64,000 bases of DNA. Source: Raphanus sativus. Its lineage: Eukaryota > Streptophyta > Magnoliopsida > Brassicales > Brassicaceae. The stretch covers positions 18,816,998 through 18,880,997 of the forward strand of contig NC_079516.1 in assembly GCF_000801105.2 (NCBI RefSeq), given 5' to 3'. This document shows, piece by piece, positions 45,861 through 56,703 of this stretch; within the stretch, counting starts at the first letter, position 1, and the number at the start of each line of letters is the position of its first letter. The position numbers and the translations under genes are program-made. The notes under the pieces were generated by a model. The model saw nothing but the letters and a program-made list of their open reading frames with translations, did not search any database and was not told the DNA's origin.

Positions 45861-46077
45861 ATGAATGTTTTGTGGTGGAACATTAGAATAAGATATATAT
45901 ATATATGCTAGAGAATGGAACTATTTGTTGTTGAATAATATAAATCTCATCAACTCTTTGATACTGGTTATGTTTTTGAAAATCTTGTTATTTGGACCAC
46001 AGTTGGTAGATAGGCGGGTGGTGGTCATGCTAAGTCCGGAGGAGGAGGAGGAGATCCTAGTAAACCTCAGCCTGTAA
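45518..46077 (+). pseudogene. RRM RNA-binding protein fragment (At3g46020/At5g59860-like)
   Basis: Three exon pieces with GT-AG borders (45518-45586, 45679-45785, 46003-46077) encode GISFSNTEETLTQAFSQYG, VNVVMDKIRCRPKEFAYVKF, SSKEEADEALLQLNGQ and LVDRRVVVM. These cover RNP-2, RNP-1 and the last strand of a single RRM. RNP-1 has E where G is usual (RPKEFAYVKF). The true first exon is absent. After RRVVVM the frame changes to an Glu-rich tail; the alternative frame gives AKSGGGGGDPSKPQP, suggesting an indel. A (TA)n run lies in the second intron (45818-45856). Confidence 0.7.
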
Positions 46078-46145
46078 AGTTTCTTTCTCTTTCTTTGTCT
46101 AGCTATATCTTCTCTTTCTCGATCCATCTTCACACATTACTCTCT

Positions 46146-46396
46146 GGAAAACGTACTCGTTACCGTCTTGATGGTTCCAAGATCATGAAGGTATCTCTAT
46201 ATCCTTTACGAGAATATTATCAGATTCTCTTTCTATGAATGAATCCGCTAAGCTCTTGAATTATTATTACTTCACACAGGTCTATTTGGAGGCCAAGGAA
46301 AGGAACAACACAGAGTACAAGCTCGAGACTATGATGGGTGTGTACCGGAAACTTACTGGAAAGGATGTCACTTTCGAGTACCCTGTTGAAGCTTGA
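46146..46396 (+). pseudogene. Ribosomal protein S7 (eS7) C-terminal fragment
   Basis: Two exon pieces (46146-46190 and 46280-46396, intron GT-AG) read [35 protein letters not shown] and [18 protein letters not shown] followed by a stop. This is the conserved C-terminus of cytosolic 40S protein eS7. The intron is retained, so it was copied from genomic DNA rather than from mRNA. The rest of the gene is absent. Confidence 0.85.
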
Positions 46397-47092
46397 AGAT
46401 GTTGATGACGCTGAAGAATTTCATCAGGATAGAGCTTTTGATTCTGTTTTGTGGTGTTTAGGATGAAGTACACTCTGTTTTGATTCTGTTTTGTTAATCA
46501 AACTAATAACGAGAAATGGATTCAGACACTACATGTTGTAAAAAGATCTTTACTGATGCAAAAATATTTTGTTGTTATCTCACCGGTAACATTAGTTTAG
46601 TTACCGTATGATTCTTCCAATTGCATAACTGATCTCAGTGAGTGGCTGTTATGTATTTAATCAAGGTTTTAAAAACTTTGTATTTATTAAATTTGGATAG
46701 CTTCCAAAAAATTAATAAGGTTTTTAAACTTTGTATTCATTAAATAAAATGTTTGTGTACTTTAATTAATATGTTTGTTTCTTTTTATGTTTTTCATTTA
46801 TATCTTTTATTTTTTTTTCATAATAATTTGAAATTGTATTTTGGGTATTTTTTTATTTTCAAGTAAAATTTAGTATTACTTTTTTATGTTTTCAATTTAA
46901 AAATTATTTTTAATGTTTTAAAATTATTATATGTTTTAACATTATTAAATTATATAATTATTAAGATACAAGTTCTATATCCTTCCACTTATCCCACTAC
47001 TAAATATTACTAAACTTCACTTCTTACATTATTTTATTAATTTTTTACACCTAAACTATATCCCCTCACTTATCCCATTAAAGATGCTCTTA

Positions 47093-47554
47093 CAAGATAA
47101 ATTTATATTTACTACATATGTGAAGACATCTGAAAAGGTTCCAAATCTATCCGCTTCAACTTAAGCCATTTTCCAGATATTTTATCTCAGTCAGATGTTG
47201 ATGATGTCTTCATAGGTATGTTCTGTTTCTTTAGTTGATATTTCAATAGATAGTGGAGTTACTAAATTATTATTTAGCTAATCTTTGCTTAATTTTCTAT
47301 TTTTATGCAGACATACTGGATGAAATTATTACAGAAAGAAACTATGAAGGAAATTAAACAAAGTGTTGATATTCAACTACGAGATCTGAGGTTAATTGTA
47401 TAAAATATTTTAGTTATGTTAATATTTTAGTTACACAAAGTTGTTCTTACGTAAGCGCTACGAAAACTTTGATTGCATATTAATTCAGTGCTTTTAATTA
47501 TATTGAAACAATCATTGAATGTACTTTATGGAAAAAACATGCCGAGGATGTATA
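47093..47554. other. Intergenic DNA, nothing identified
   Basis: It is AT-rich with no frame or repeat that I recognise. Confidence 0.45.
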
Positions 47555-48199
47555 TCTATCTTATTAAAATAGAAACATTCTATTGGACCTAACATTTATT
47601 TTGTAAGTTTTTAAATTAAATATACATTTATACTTTATAGTTAAACTTACATTAAATCATTAATGTTTCTTTCTTTATACTACTATCTATGTTTCCAAAC
47701 AATATATTTATTTCTTTATATTACTATCAATGTTTCCAAACAATATATTTTATACTACTATCAATGTTTCCAAACAATACAATAATTAATCTTAGTTATG
47801 TTATATCTATCATTTTCTTTTTAAAATTTTGTAGAAACGTCATAATTTCATAAAATGTAAAAAAATGAACTTTAAAATTTAGAGTATAAGATTACAAATT
47901 ATGAAATTATTACAATTTAAATCAAATTAGATTACATATCGGTCATCCAACAGTTCAATCGGTTAGTCTCGGGTTTTAGTAATTTTTTTAATATGAATAT
48001 TTTAAAAACCTAAATTGAATTGTCAGATTTCCGAATTAACCGGTATAATCACAATCAGGTTGAATTTAAAAACACTGATTTAAATGCAAAAATATTTTAA
48101 ATACACACTTTTAAAAATTACCAAAATATTTGTTAAGTTATTAGTGAAATTTTTCATCGTAAAATATTTCGCGCTTCCAAAGTGCGGGTCAAGATCTAG
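47555..48199 (+). mobile_element. Small nonautonomous Helitron
   Basis: It begins TCTATCTTATTAAAATAGAA after a host A. It ends GCGCTTCCAAAGTGCGGGTC, AAGAT, CTAG (48196-48199) before a host T. Three internal ~45-bp units contain ATGTTTCCAAACAATAT. It is a close relative, in opposite orientation, of 2222-2851. Confidence 0.85.
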
Positions 48200-48386
48200 T
48201 TTTTATATGAAACAGAACAAAACTGGTATGATAATCTTGCTTGGAAGTTTTATGAGGACAAAAAAATACACAATAGTAACTAATTTAAACTCAAAAAATA
48301 CATAGATTTCTTAAAAGATTTATTAATAGTATAAAACAGACTTTTTATAAAATAATTAAAAAAATAAAACCTTTGACCTGTGCGGC

Positions 48387-48903
48387 CTAGGCTTGGAATT
48401 AAAATTCGGATCCGCGATCCGATCCGGTAAAAAAATGGGTTTCCAAAGCGTCCAGATCCGGATCCGGATAGTGCTTTTACGAATCCGGGTAATGAAATTT
48501 TAGGTTCGGATACCCGGATTCGGATCCGAAAATATTATTTATTTAAAATATTTAAAATATAATTATATTTATATATGTACATCATATGTAGTTTATATAT
48601 AAAATAACTAAAATTTTAATTTTATTAAATTTAAATAATTTTTCAATTTTATTTTTAAAAATTGAAAAATAAACTAAATAAATAGTTAATTAGTTAATTT
48701 TTAATTTAATTTTAATATTTTTTTAGAAAAAATGTTTGGATCCGGGTATCCGCGAACATTCGGATTTTAGTCCGGATATCTGAATCCCGAATACTCGGAA
48801 GACACGAATCCGGATCCGGATAGTAACTTTAAAGATCCGACGGATTCCGATTCGGATTCGGGTATCCTAATATACCCCGGATACCCGGTCCGTCCCACCC
48901 CTA
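48387..48903. mobile_element. hAT-like MITE with GGATCC-rich arms
   Basis: The right end read inward is TAGGGGTGGGACGGACCGGG; the left end TAGGCTTGGAATTAAAATTC is a diverged match. Both arms are packed with 'ggatccggat' and 'ggatacccggattc' words in inverted arrangement around an AT-rich centre. A clear 8-bp duplication is not visible. Confidence 0.45.
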
Positions 48904-49056
48904 TCCGCAGCACAAGAGTAACACTAGTGGCATTATAAAACGAAACAAATGAGAATAGAAGTTACAGGCTTAATAGAAAGCCAGTTTCAAAAAAAAAAAG
49001 TTACAGACTTTAGGTGTGCCCGTGTGGGGAACCAAGAAATGAAGAACAAACCCTTA

Positions 49057-51313
49057 CTAAATCTTCTTATGCGTGTATTTAAGAGAGAAGAAGACAAAAA
49101 CAGGAATGTTCACAGAGCCAAGACAGACCAAAAGCCAGAAGAAGTAATCAAGATGTCCCTTGTTAAGGTTGTCCGAAGGAATCCAACCATCATCTTTCCC
49201 GCTCAAACACGCCACAACCGTAACAATCATCGAGCTCAAGTAGTTTCCAAGCGTAGTAGTCAGAAGAGCCCAAGCGTTACACAAACTTCTCATTGTATCT
49301 GGAGACTGCTCATAGAAAAACTGAATCCGACCAACGAAGAAGAACACACCAGCAGTGCCCATAAGAAAGTACTGAGGGACTTGCCAGAAGATTGCCACGT
49401 CTCCACTTTCTTGAACTAAACGTAACCGAACCGTCTCAACGATAGCTGCAACTGCCAAGCTCAAGACAGATATGAACAGTCCAATCCCCATACGTTGTAG
49501 ATCAGTGAAGCCTTTTGCTAAGCCTGTGAATTTTCTCGCAAAGGGAACGATGAGTTTATCGTAGATAGGGACGGTTATGAGGACGCTTGCAGTGTCGAAC
49601 ATGCCGAGAGTAGCTGGAGGGATCTCGAATGAGCCGATGGTTCTTGTCATGGACCGTCCTTGTTGGACGTAAAGAGTGTAGATCTGTGAATGGAGGACTG
49701 AGAAGATGATCCCTGAGGCCCAAATAGGGAACAAACGTAACAGAACCTTAACTTCTTCTACTTGAGTCACGGTACATAGCTTCCATGGGTCGTGAATGGC
49801 GTCTTCTCCTGAGATCATTGCTGCTTTGTCGAGGAACTTGTAACCGTCCGTTAGTATGTGGTCTTCTTCAGGGAGCTTGAGGTTCTTGTTACGGAATGCG
49901 GCTACAAGAACTTGACAAGCTCTAGTAATGGGACTGCCTCTAGGTTTCTGAAACCTATAAAGTGGAGTGCCAAAGAAGAAACTAGCAGTAGCAAGTCCCA
50001 TGAACAAGGTTGGTATCATGAACCCTAGCTCCCACCCATAACTCTCTTGAACCCATACTAGAAGAGTAGATGAGACAAACGCACCAACGTTGACTGAGAA
50101 GTAGAACCAGTTAAAGAAAGAAGCTTTTCTGACTCGTTCATTTGGATCAGTCTGGTCAAACTGATCAGCACCAAAGGATGAGACACATGGTTTGATTCCT
50201 CCAGTTCCAAGAGCAATAAGGTAAAGACCTGAAAATAAAACTGCTTGCTGAGTTAATGTTGCTGGTGGACATATGGAACCTATACATTCCGATGGCTTCA
50301 GACCCGGAACTGAAGCTGAGAGTGTCAATGCTATTATTCCCTAAAACAGATAAAAAGTACAGAAAATTCACCAAACCGTAGAGAGAAACTATATTAGCTA
50401 CCGATTCTAAGATATTGGAGATTAATACAGACAATTTAAGAAGATTTTAGTTTAAAAAAATTAACAGTTTGGAAGCTAAATGTTTATTTATGTTATTTCT
50501 TAAAATTTTGGGTAGAACAATGTTTTAATTGTAGTGTATATGCTTAGGACCGGCTTTGGCTATCTTTCAACTCTTGGCCGAATATCCATCCAAGCACTCA
50601 GTAACCAAACATAAACAGCTATCATCTCTACAATAAGTCCTATGCTACCTAAAGCTTGAATAAATGAACCTCTTCAAGTACACCTATGTGCTTGGCTAAT
50701 CAAAAAGTTCAGGTCAGTTCGTGCAAACCCTTTGTCTAAAGCAACTTTTTCGTTAATAAAAGATGCTTACGCTGAAATAAATGGCAGAGAAACAAGCAAT
50801 TGTCCAATATCTTCCCCAATAAGCATCAGCTATTAGAGCTCCAAGTAGAGGAGTGACATAACATGTTCCTTGCCATGTCATGACGTGTCTTGCCGCAGAA
50901 ACATTTGTCTCGTGCAATTCATTTGTGAAGTAAGTGATAAGATTCTTGGCAATGCCATAATAAGCCAACCGTTCACAGCATTCATTGGCTGCACATCAAA
51001 GCATACCGGTTCTTGAAAATTAAAGACAGGACATGAGGAGGATCATAAGTATTAGAATTGATTTTTACCAAAAATGAATGGGCAAGCTTTCCAGTTTCCT
51101 GTTTTCTGCTTCAATGGTGGGTTTCCATTAATGTCTACTGATCCATCTTCAGCATACAGTTTCACTTCTTCCTGGAAAATAAAGAAATCAGACATGGATT
51201 TTCTTCAGAGGCTTATGAAACGGTCACAAATATTACATAGACCCATGAGGCTGAACCTGTAAAAGAGATTGTTCAGCATCAAGGAGTGATCTTTCTTCAT
51301 CGATGGAACCCAT
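49057..51313 (-). CDS. NPF8/PTR-type proton-coupled di/tripeptide transporter
   Basis: Four exons on the minus strand (51313-51257, 51171-51069, 50988-50771, 50340-49057) join in frame via GT-AG introns to give 553 residues, normal for the family. The protein starts [19 protein letters not shown]. It has the [13 protein letters not shown] segment of the first transmembrane helix (ExxERxxYYG pattern), the PTR signatures [12 protein letters not shown] and [20 protein letters not shown], then [13 protein letters not shown], and ends [11 protein letters not shown]. Twelve transmembrane helices are expected, with the long loop around [13 protein letters not shown]. The family moves di- and tripeptides with protons at the plasma or vacuolar membrane. 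It is closest, from memory, to Arabidopsis PTR2/PTR4 (NPF8.3/8.4); position next to the GARP and GAD genes favours the At2g02020-At2g02040 locus. It appears intact. Confidence 0.92.
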
Positions 51314-52555
51314 ATTTCACTTTCCACTGAACATGACAACCTTCACTCAAAGCTAACTTAAGCTTCTCGACTAAAATATATTCTCGCACTGAACAAGTTG
51401 TTGTGTGAGTGGTCACTCACTAGTCACCACAGAACCATATTCTTTAAAAAAACAATATTTCTTAGGGAATATAAACCAAATAAACCACGTTTAAAAGTAT
51501 TAGCAGATATGGTTAGATCTGATTTTGTTGAACCAGTATGGTTACATGTTTTGGGCTTTAATATTAATGGGTTTCTTAACTATCTTTGTTGGCCCCTTGT
51601 AATTTTTTTTAAAAGTCCAACTTATATAACACATATACATCACGTTGTGATAACGTCCGATCATCATTAAGCGCCATAATTCAATTTTATTTTTGGAGGA
51701 TAGTGTACGAATTGGACAAGTTCTTAGAAAAACAAGCCTTTTCAGAATATCGTGGTGCACTTGCATTGCATGCCATTGATTAAAGCAAAGTCGGTCAGAG
51801 CTTGGAAAAGGTAAAGTGATAAACTGGTGAACCGTAACTGCCGGTATTAAGGCTTATTCGTCTATTGGCGTCTTCTTTTGCAGGTTCCCATTGACTGACG
51901 CGTTGAGAGTTACTTGATGGCTCGACTTTTTCTGAATTATTTTGGCTGGCAGTTATACCCTTTGTATCACCTCGTTATACGTATAAATACCATTCTTAAA
52001 CAACTTTGAGAAAAACACAATTGAACGAGTAGTTAAACAAAATAATAATTTGTTTTTTCCAAAAACAAAAACAGAATATAGTTTTTAACTGAAAACATAA
52101 TTTATTCTTTTACAACATGTATATGGTGTGGGGAAAAATAACTGCCAGTGAAATACTACAAAAAAAAACTTGAAAATAAACATTCTTTATTGACTAAAAT
52201 ATCGATAACAAATACAATAATCAAGATACAACCAGTTAATCTGTAAGTCTTAGTTAAATCTATAAATTGATAGGCCATGATCTTGTAATTTCTATTAAGT
52301 ATTTTGTTTTTACTCTCAATTTTGTATCATCTATTTTATGTCTTTAGATTTCTTTATATGGAATGTGCCTTATGTTTTATTTTGAAAAAAATGTGCCTTA
52401 TAAGTTGGATAATCAATTTTTTTCTTATTTTCTTTTAAGAATTAGGATAATCAGATCTTGATCAAATAAAACTATTAAATTACAGGTATTCCATGATAAA
52501 GTCATTATAAATTTTGTTATATGTTAAGTTTGTTTCAAATATTCCTATATAGCTA
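51314..52555. other. Intergenic DNA upstream of the NPF gene
   Basis: Frames at 51398-51766 have no recognisable motif. It probably includes the transporter promoter; I could not place a convincing TATA box. Confidence 0.45.
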
Positions 52556-52572
52556 GGATAATATCATCGGAT

Positions 52573-53968
52573 CAAGACCGCGTTTTCTCTCTCCTCTATC
52601 CCCAAATTCTTTCGATCTCTCGTCTTCTTCACTATCACATGTATCTTACCCTCCGGCATTTGGACGACACGTCTGAACGCATACTGGAGCCGGAGGGACT
52701 CTTTCTTCCCTCTCTCGATTTCCTCTTTGCTCTCCATCGTTTATGCGTTCTCTTCTATATGCACGCTCTTCTAGGCTAGGACTGTCTCTCTGGTGGAAGC
52801 TCCAGTCGCAAGGAGTCGACACTAGGCAAAGGTGGTTCCTTTCTCCGGACTTGCGGCGAGGGTTTCGGCGAAGTAGAACAGTGCTGAGTCGGTTTTTAGG
52901 GTTTTATGGTGGTCTCGTTTTCCCCTTCTCGAGCTCTCCGGTGTTCCGTCGTCGTGGGGAGGCAGCAAGGGTTCTTGTCACGACTAGGTCCAGCAGTGAT
53001 CAGGTGTTGTGGATCTATTTTGCCGTGCTTGTTTGATTAGGGTGGTGGTTGCTTAGGGCTTTTTGGTTGGAGAGCTTCCGGCCTCTGCTCACCGTAATCA
53101 GGAGGTTTCTGATCGTTGTTGGCTTTGAAGGTGAGGTTTGATGTCGGATGTGATCGTGGTGAAAGTGTCCGGTGATGGCTTCTTCGCATAGGTGCTTCTG
53201 GTTTGAATCGAGTGGTCCTCTATGGCCATAAGATGATTTCTAGTTCCCCAAAACTCTTTTGATGCTCTCTCTCCTGGTGTTCTGGTCTGATTCTTCGAGA
53301 GTTAGACGGCGGCCTGACTTTAGGAGTTAAAGTCTCGTATTTTGTCTTTGTTGTATATCTTCTTTGACTTTGGAGGTTGTTTGTTCGTGGACAAGAAATA
53401 GGATCTTTGGTTCTCAAAGACCTTGGATGTTTATTCGGTCTCGGGAGTCATTTCCGACTGAGTCAACATCTCGTCTAGTTCACATTATGGCGCCGTGGTG
53501 TTGGCTTTCTTCCTTCTACAATGGTGCAGCTGACTTTCTTGTGTTGGTTTGGAGACTTCATTTCAGAATATGGTGGCGGATACAACCCGATTTTTTGCAG
53601 GCTCCGTTGGCGACAGAAGCGAGCGCTTGCTCTTCAGGGATGCGGTTCAAGGCACTGTGTGGCGCTTCTCACAAACCGGCTTTGGTGGCATGCAAGGCCT
53701 GGGTAAGTATTTGAACCATCCCCTTCGGTCGTTTGAACTTCATAGACAGAGAAAGGTATTTGCTTTGTGGAGATCATCGGGAACTATCTACTCTGGAGAA
53801 GTCAAGGGAATTCCCGGCATATGAGGTAACGTGTTGGGTTTAATGGGTGGGCAAAGTTGTAATAATTTGATTTCGATATTTTGTTCAAAACAATCTTGTA
53901 ACCGTCTTTGATTCCCGATTCATGGAGCATACTATATTTTTTTTTTTAAAGTCCATCAATTAAAAAAA
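52573..53968 (+). mobile_element. Noncoding retroposon with 17-bp target duplication
   Basis: A 1.4-kb, relatively GC-rich segment ends in an A-rich tail (CAATTAAAAAAA). It is flanked by GGATAATATCATCGGAT (52556-52572) and GGATAGTATCATCTGAT (53969-53985), a 17-bp duplication with two mismatches. Long duplications plus an A tail indicate LINE-driven retrotransposition. Frames at 52743-53036 and 53364-53824 match no known protein. A Sadhu-like family is possible. Mismatches in the duplication point to an old insertion. Confidence 0.65.
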
Positions 53969-53985
53969 GGATAGTATCATCTGAT

Positions 53986-55038
53986 AGTTCTAACAGTGTT
54001 TTAAAAATCTCTAGGCAGTAACTAGATGTTTTATAAATGATTAGCGACTAAACATATTATTCGGACCTAAGCAAGATTTAAACGTTAGCAAATTATTGAT
54101 TTATTATATATATATATATATATATATTTTATATGATATATTTTAGTTTTTTAAGTTTATTTATTAAATTATTGTATGAATTATCAAAACAAAAAATAGA
54201 AAAAATTGTAGATTCGTAATAATATTATTTCTTAATTTAACATAGTGAGACTAATTTTTACCAATTTAGAAAAATTTAAATCAATTTGAATCGAATATAA
54301 ATCAAATTTTTTTAAAAATATTTTTGAATATTACCCAGTTTCCGCATAGACGGGCAGTTAGGCGCCGCCTAGACCAATTCTAAGAAACTTGGTTCTAAGA
54401 TCTTATATTGGTTTTTCTATTTTTTTAGGATATCAGTTTTTATCTAGAGGATTTGTTTATCATATATTAGATTCTATTTATAAAATTTAATTAAAATTTT
54501 TACAGTATTTTACAATTTCTTTTACTAAAAATTAAAAGTGGTATGTATTTGTTGAAAATATGGATTTGAATAATAAAAATTAAGCTAACGTTGATTTAAG
54601 TATTCAAAATCAAAAGGTTTTAAAGATCTAGATGTCCAAGACAGGTTAGAAAACAACGATGAATTGTAGAGTACTCCTTCTATCCCTACAAGCTAATGTT
54701 TTTTTTTAATTGACTTGAAAGAATACAAGTTTTATGTTTTGTAAGTATATTTTATTAGTTAATAAAGCTAAACTTTAAACTTCAAAAAACTAATTGTACT
54801 TTTTGAAATCCTGTTGCTCTAGAATTATTAGAAATTAGTAAACACAAAATAATAAATTTATTATCAAAATTTAATATGTGTAGTTTTGATAATAAATATA
54901 TTATTTTCTATAAACTTATACTCCCTTCATTTAATAAAGAATATCATTGTCATATTTTTTAATATTAAGGACATATTCAATTTATGTTTAACTAATCATA
55001 TTAAATTTTGATAATAAATGTCACTTTGAAATTTAATA
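53986..55038. other. Intergenic DNA with Stowaway fragments
   Basis: A (TA)n run lies at 54105-54128. 'TACTCCTTCTATCCCTACAA' at 54675 and 'TACTCCCTTCATTTAATAAA' at 54920 look like single Stowaway-type ends without partners. No gene is visible. Confidence 0.4.
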
Positions 55039-55276
55039 CTCCCTCCGTTTCATATTAAGTATCGTTGTAGAGAAAATTTTCCGTCGCAAAATAAGTGTCT
55101 TTTAAACATTTCAATACATAATTTATTAATTTTATTCTCTTATTAATTTTTTTATTAGTTGAAATATGAGTAAGTATATGGATAATGATATTTTTATATT
55201 GAAAATATGCAAAATTAAATGATTTCTTAATCTATGTGTAGAAATCTAAAACGACACCTAATATGAAACAGAGGAG
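55039..55276. mobile_element. Stowaway-type MITE
   Basis: CTCCCTCCGTTTCATATTAA and its inverted partner (TAATATGAAACAGAGGAG) are flanked by TA (55037-55038 and 55277-55278). The element is 238 bp, AT-rich and noncoding, typical of Tc1/mariner-derived Stowaway MITEs. Confidence 0.75.
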
Positions 55277-55278
55277 TA

Positions 55279-56560
55279 CTATGTTTTTAGTAATGGAAAG
55301 AGTAGCAGCATTAACTTTTCAATATAGTTAATTAAACTATGCTGAGCAGCTCAGGGTAGTCTAAACCTGTGGGAGGCTTGATTAATCGCCCAACTTTGTT
55401 TGTTTTATGAACTTTAACTTTGTTTGACAACAATAAAAACACCACGAAAAAATACTAATCAATCGTGTGGGAGGAAAATTCAAAATCTTTCCAAATCAAT
55501 TATTTTCAGCATGGTGTTGACTTTTTTTTACTTTAATCAAAGGAAACGACAGTGATCCTAGACCTCCGTCCAATTAGGTTCTTTTTTCCAATAAGGTTCT
55601 TCGTAGTCGAACAATAGTCAAATCAAAACCAAATATTGATCATAAATGAGTTGATTGTTTTTTGCGTGTATAAACAAGGTATCTAATCTTTTCACACTGT
55701 AGGACAAATGACAATTTTGTTATTTTTCTCCAACCACATTTTTGTTAATTGATTTCCTTCTTCTAGAATTAATTATTTTTTTACCGAAAACATGTTAAAT
55801 ACGAATATTAAAAACATAGACCTAATTCCAAATGAGAGGTGAAATCTACAGATAAATTATCTCATGAATATTCAAATGGATTTAAATAATGAATTCATAT
55901 CCACTTGACTTATATGGAGTTAATAATATTACACTAGAGAATGATCCCTAACCTAGACCAATAGAACAATTCTTTCTCTTGTGAAAACCACTGGACATGT
56001 GGTTTCCTCTGGTATTTGTTGCATCGGAAAAAAAAAAGCAGGAAGCTATTTTATTTAAGTTCAAATCGACAATATTAAATACCACTATAAGCTTATACAT
56101 GTTTGTTTATTCGAGACAAAAACAATATACTATTCGTGAAATTTCTACTACTCACTGGTGTAAATAAAATAAGTAATTTTATTTGATCTTTCACGTTGTC
56201 ATCGGCTATACTTCTATATTTTATGATAACATAAAATATATATTTTTGGTAAACCGTAAACATCGAAGTTGAAAACATGGGATGCGGACTACTTGGCAAG
56301 ACACTAAGAGAATTATTCTACCATCTAAGATGTTCAGGATTTTTTCCAATCAAAGGATGATGGTAGATTGGAGTTTGTTTTTCATTTTAATGTTCAAGTT
56401 ATAAATTTAAAATATTATGTTGTAATTAATCATTCGTTAGTCTTGATATTATACTAATGAAAAGTCATTGGTGGGAGAAAAGTTGAAAGGAGCCCATAAA
56501 CGAAGACCAGCGATGCTTCCTTTCACGTTACAAAACGAAACCACGGGAACCTTTCTCTTC
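55279..56560. other. Intergenic DNA upstream of the GAD gene
   Basis: No gene or clear element is visible. The last few hundred bases probably hold the GAD promoter. Confidence 0.45.
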
Positions 56561-56562
56561 AC

Positions 56563-56570
56563 TATATAAA
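56563..56570 (+). promoter_or_regulatory. TATA box of the GAD gene
   Basis: TATATAAA lies about 135 bp before the ATG, preceded by GC-richer promoter-like sequence and followed by a CT-rich leader. Confidence 0.6.
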
Positions 56571-56703
56571 CCATTTGCTTATTATCTTCGAACTCCACAA
56601 ATTCTTCAATAACAAACAATAAACATTACATATATTTTCCCTCTACTCTTCTTTTGTTCATTTCAAACCCAGAGATCGGAGAATTCAAGTGAATTGGAAG
56701 AAG

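Larger units (their letters stand above)
44549..47089. mobile_element. PIF/Harbinger-type element carrying three host gene fragments
   Basis: The ends GAGCATCTTTATAGG and CCATTAAAGATGCTC are flanked by TTA duplications (44546-44548 and 47090-47092). The outer parts (44549-44712 and about 46749-47089) align with the element at 13981-29867. The two differ by about 2.0 kb in the middle of this copy, which consists of pieces of three unrelated genes. It has no transposase. Structurally it is the Harbinger counterpart of a Pack-MULE. Confidence 0.85.

Noticed and set aside
45678..45911. Frame containing a run of Ile-Tyr repeats
   Set aside because: It is the RRM exon read through its intron and a (TA)n microsatellite.
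48949..49419. Plus-strand 156-codon frame near the NPF 3' end
   Set aside because: It is antisense to the conserved last exon of the transporter and matches no family.
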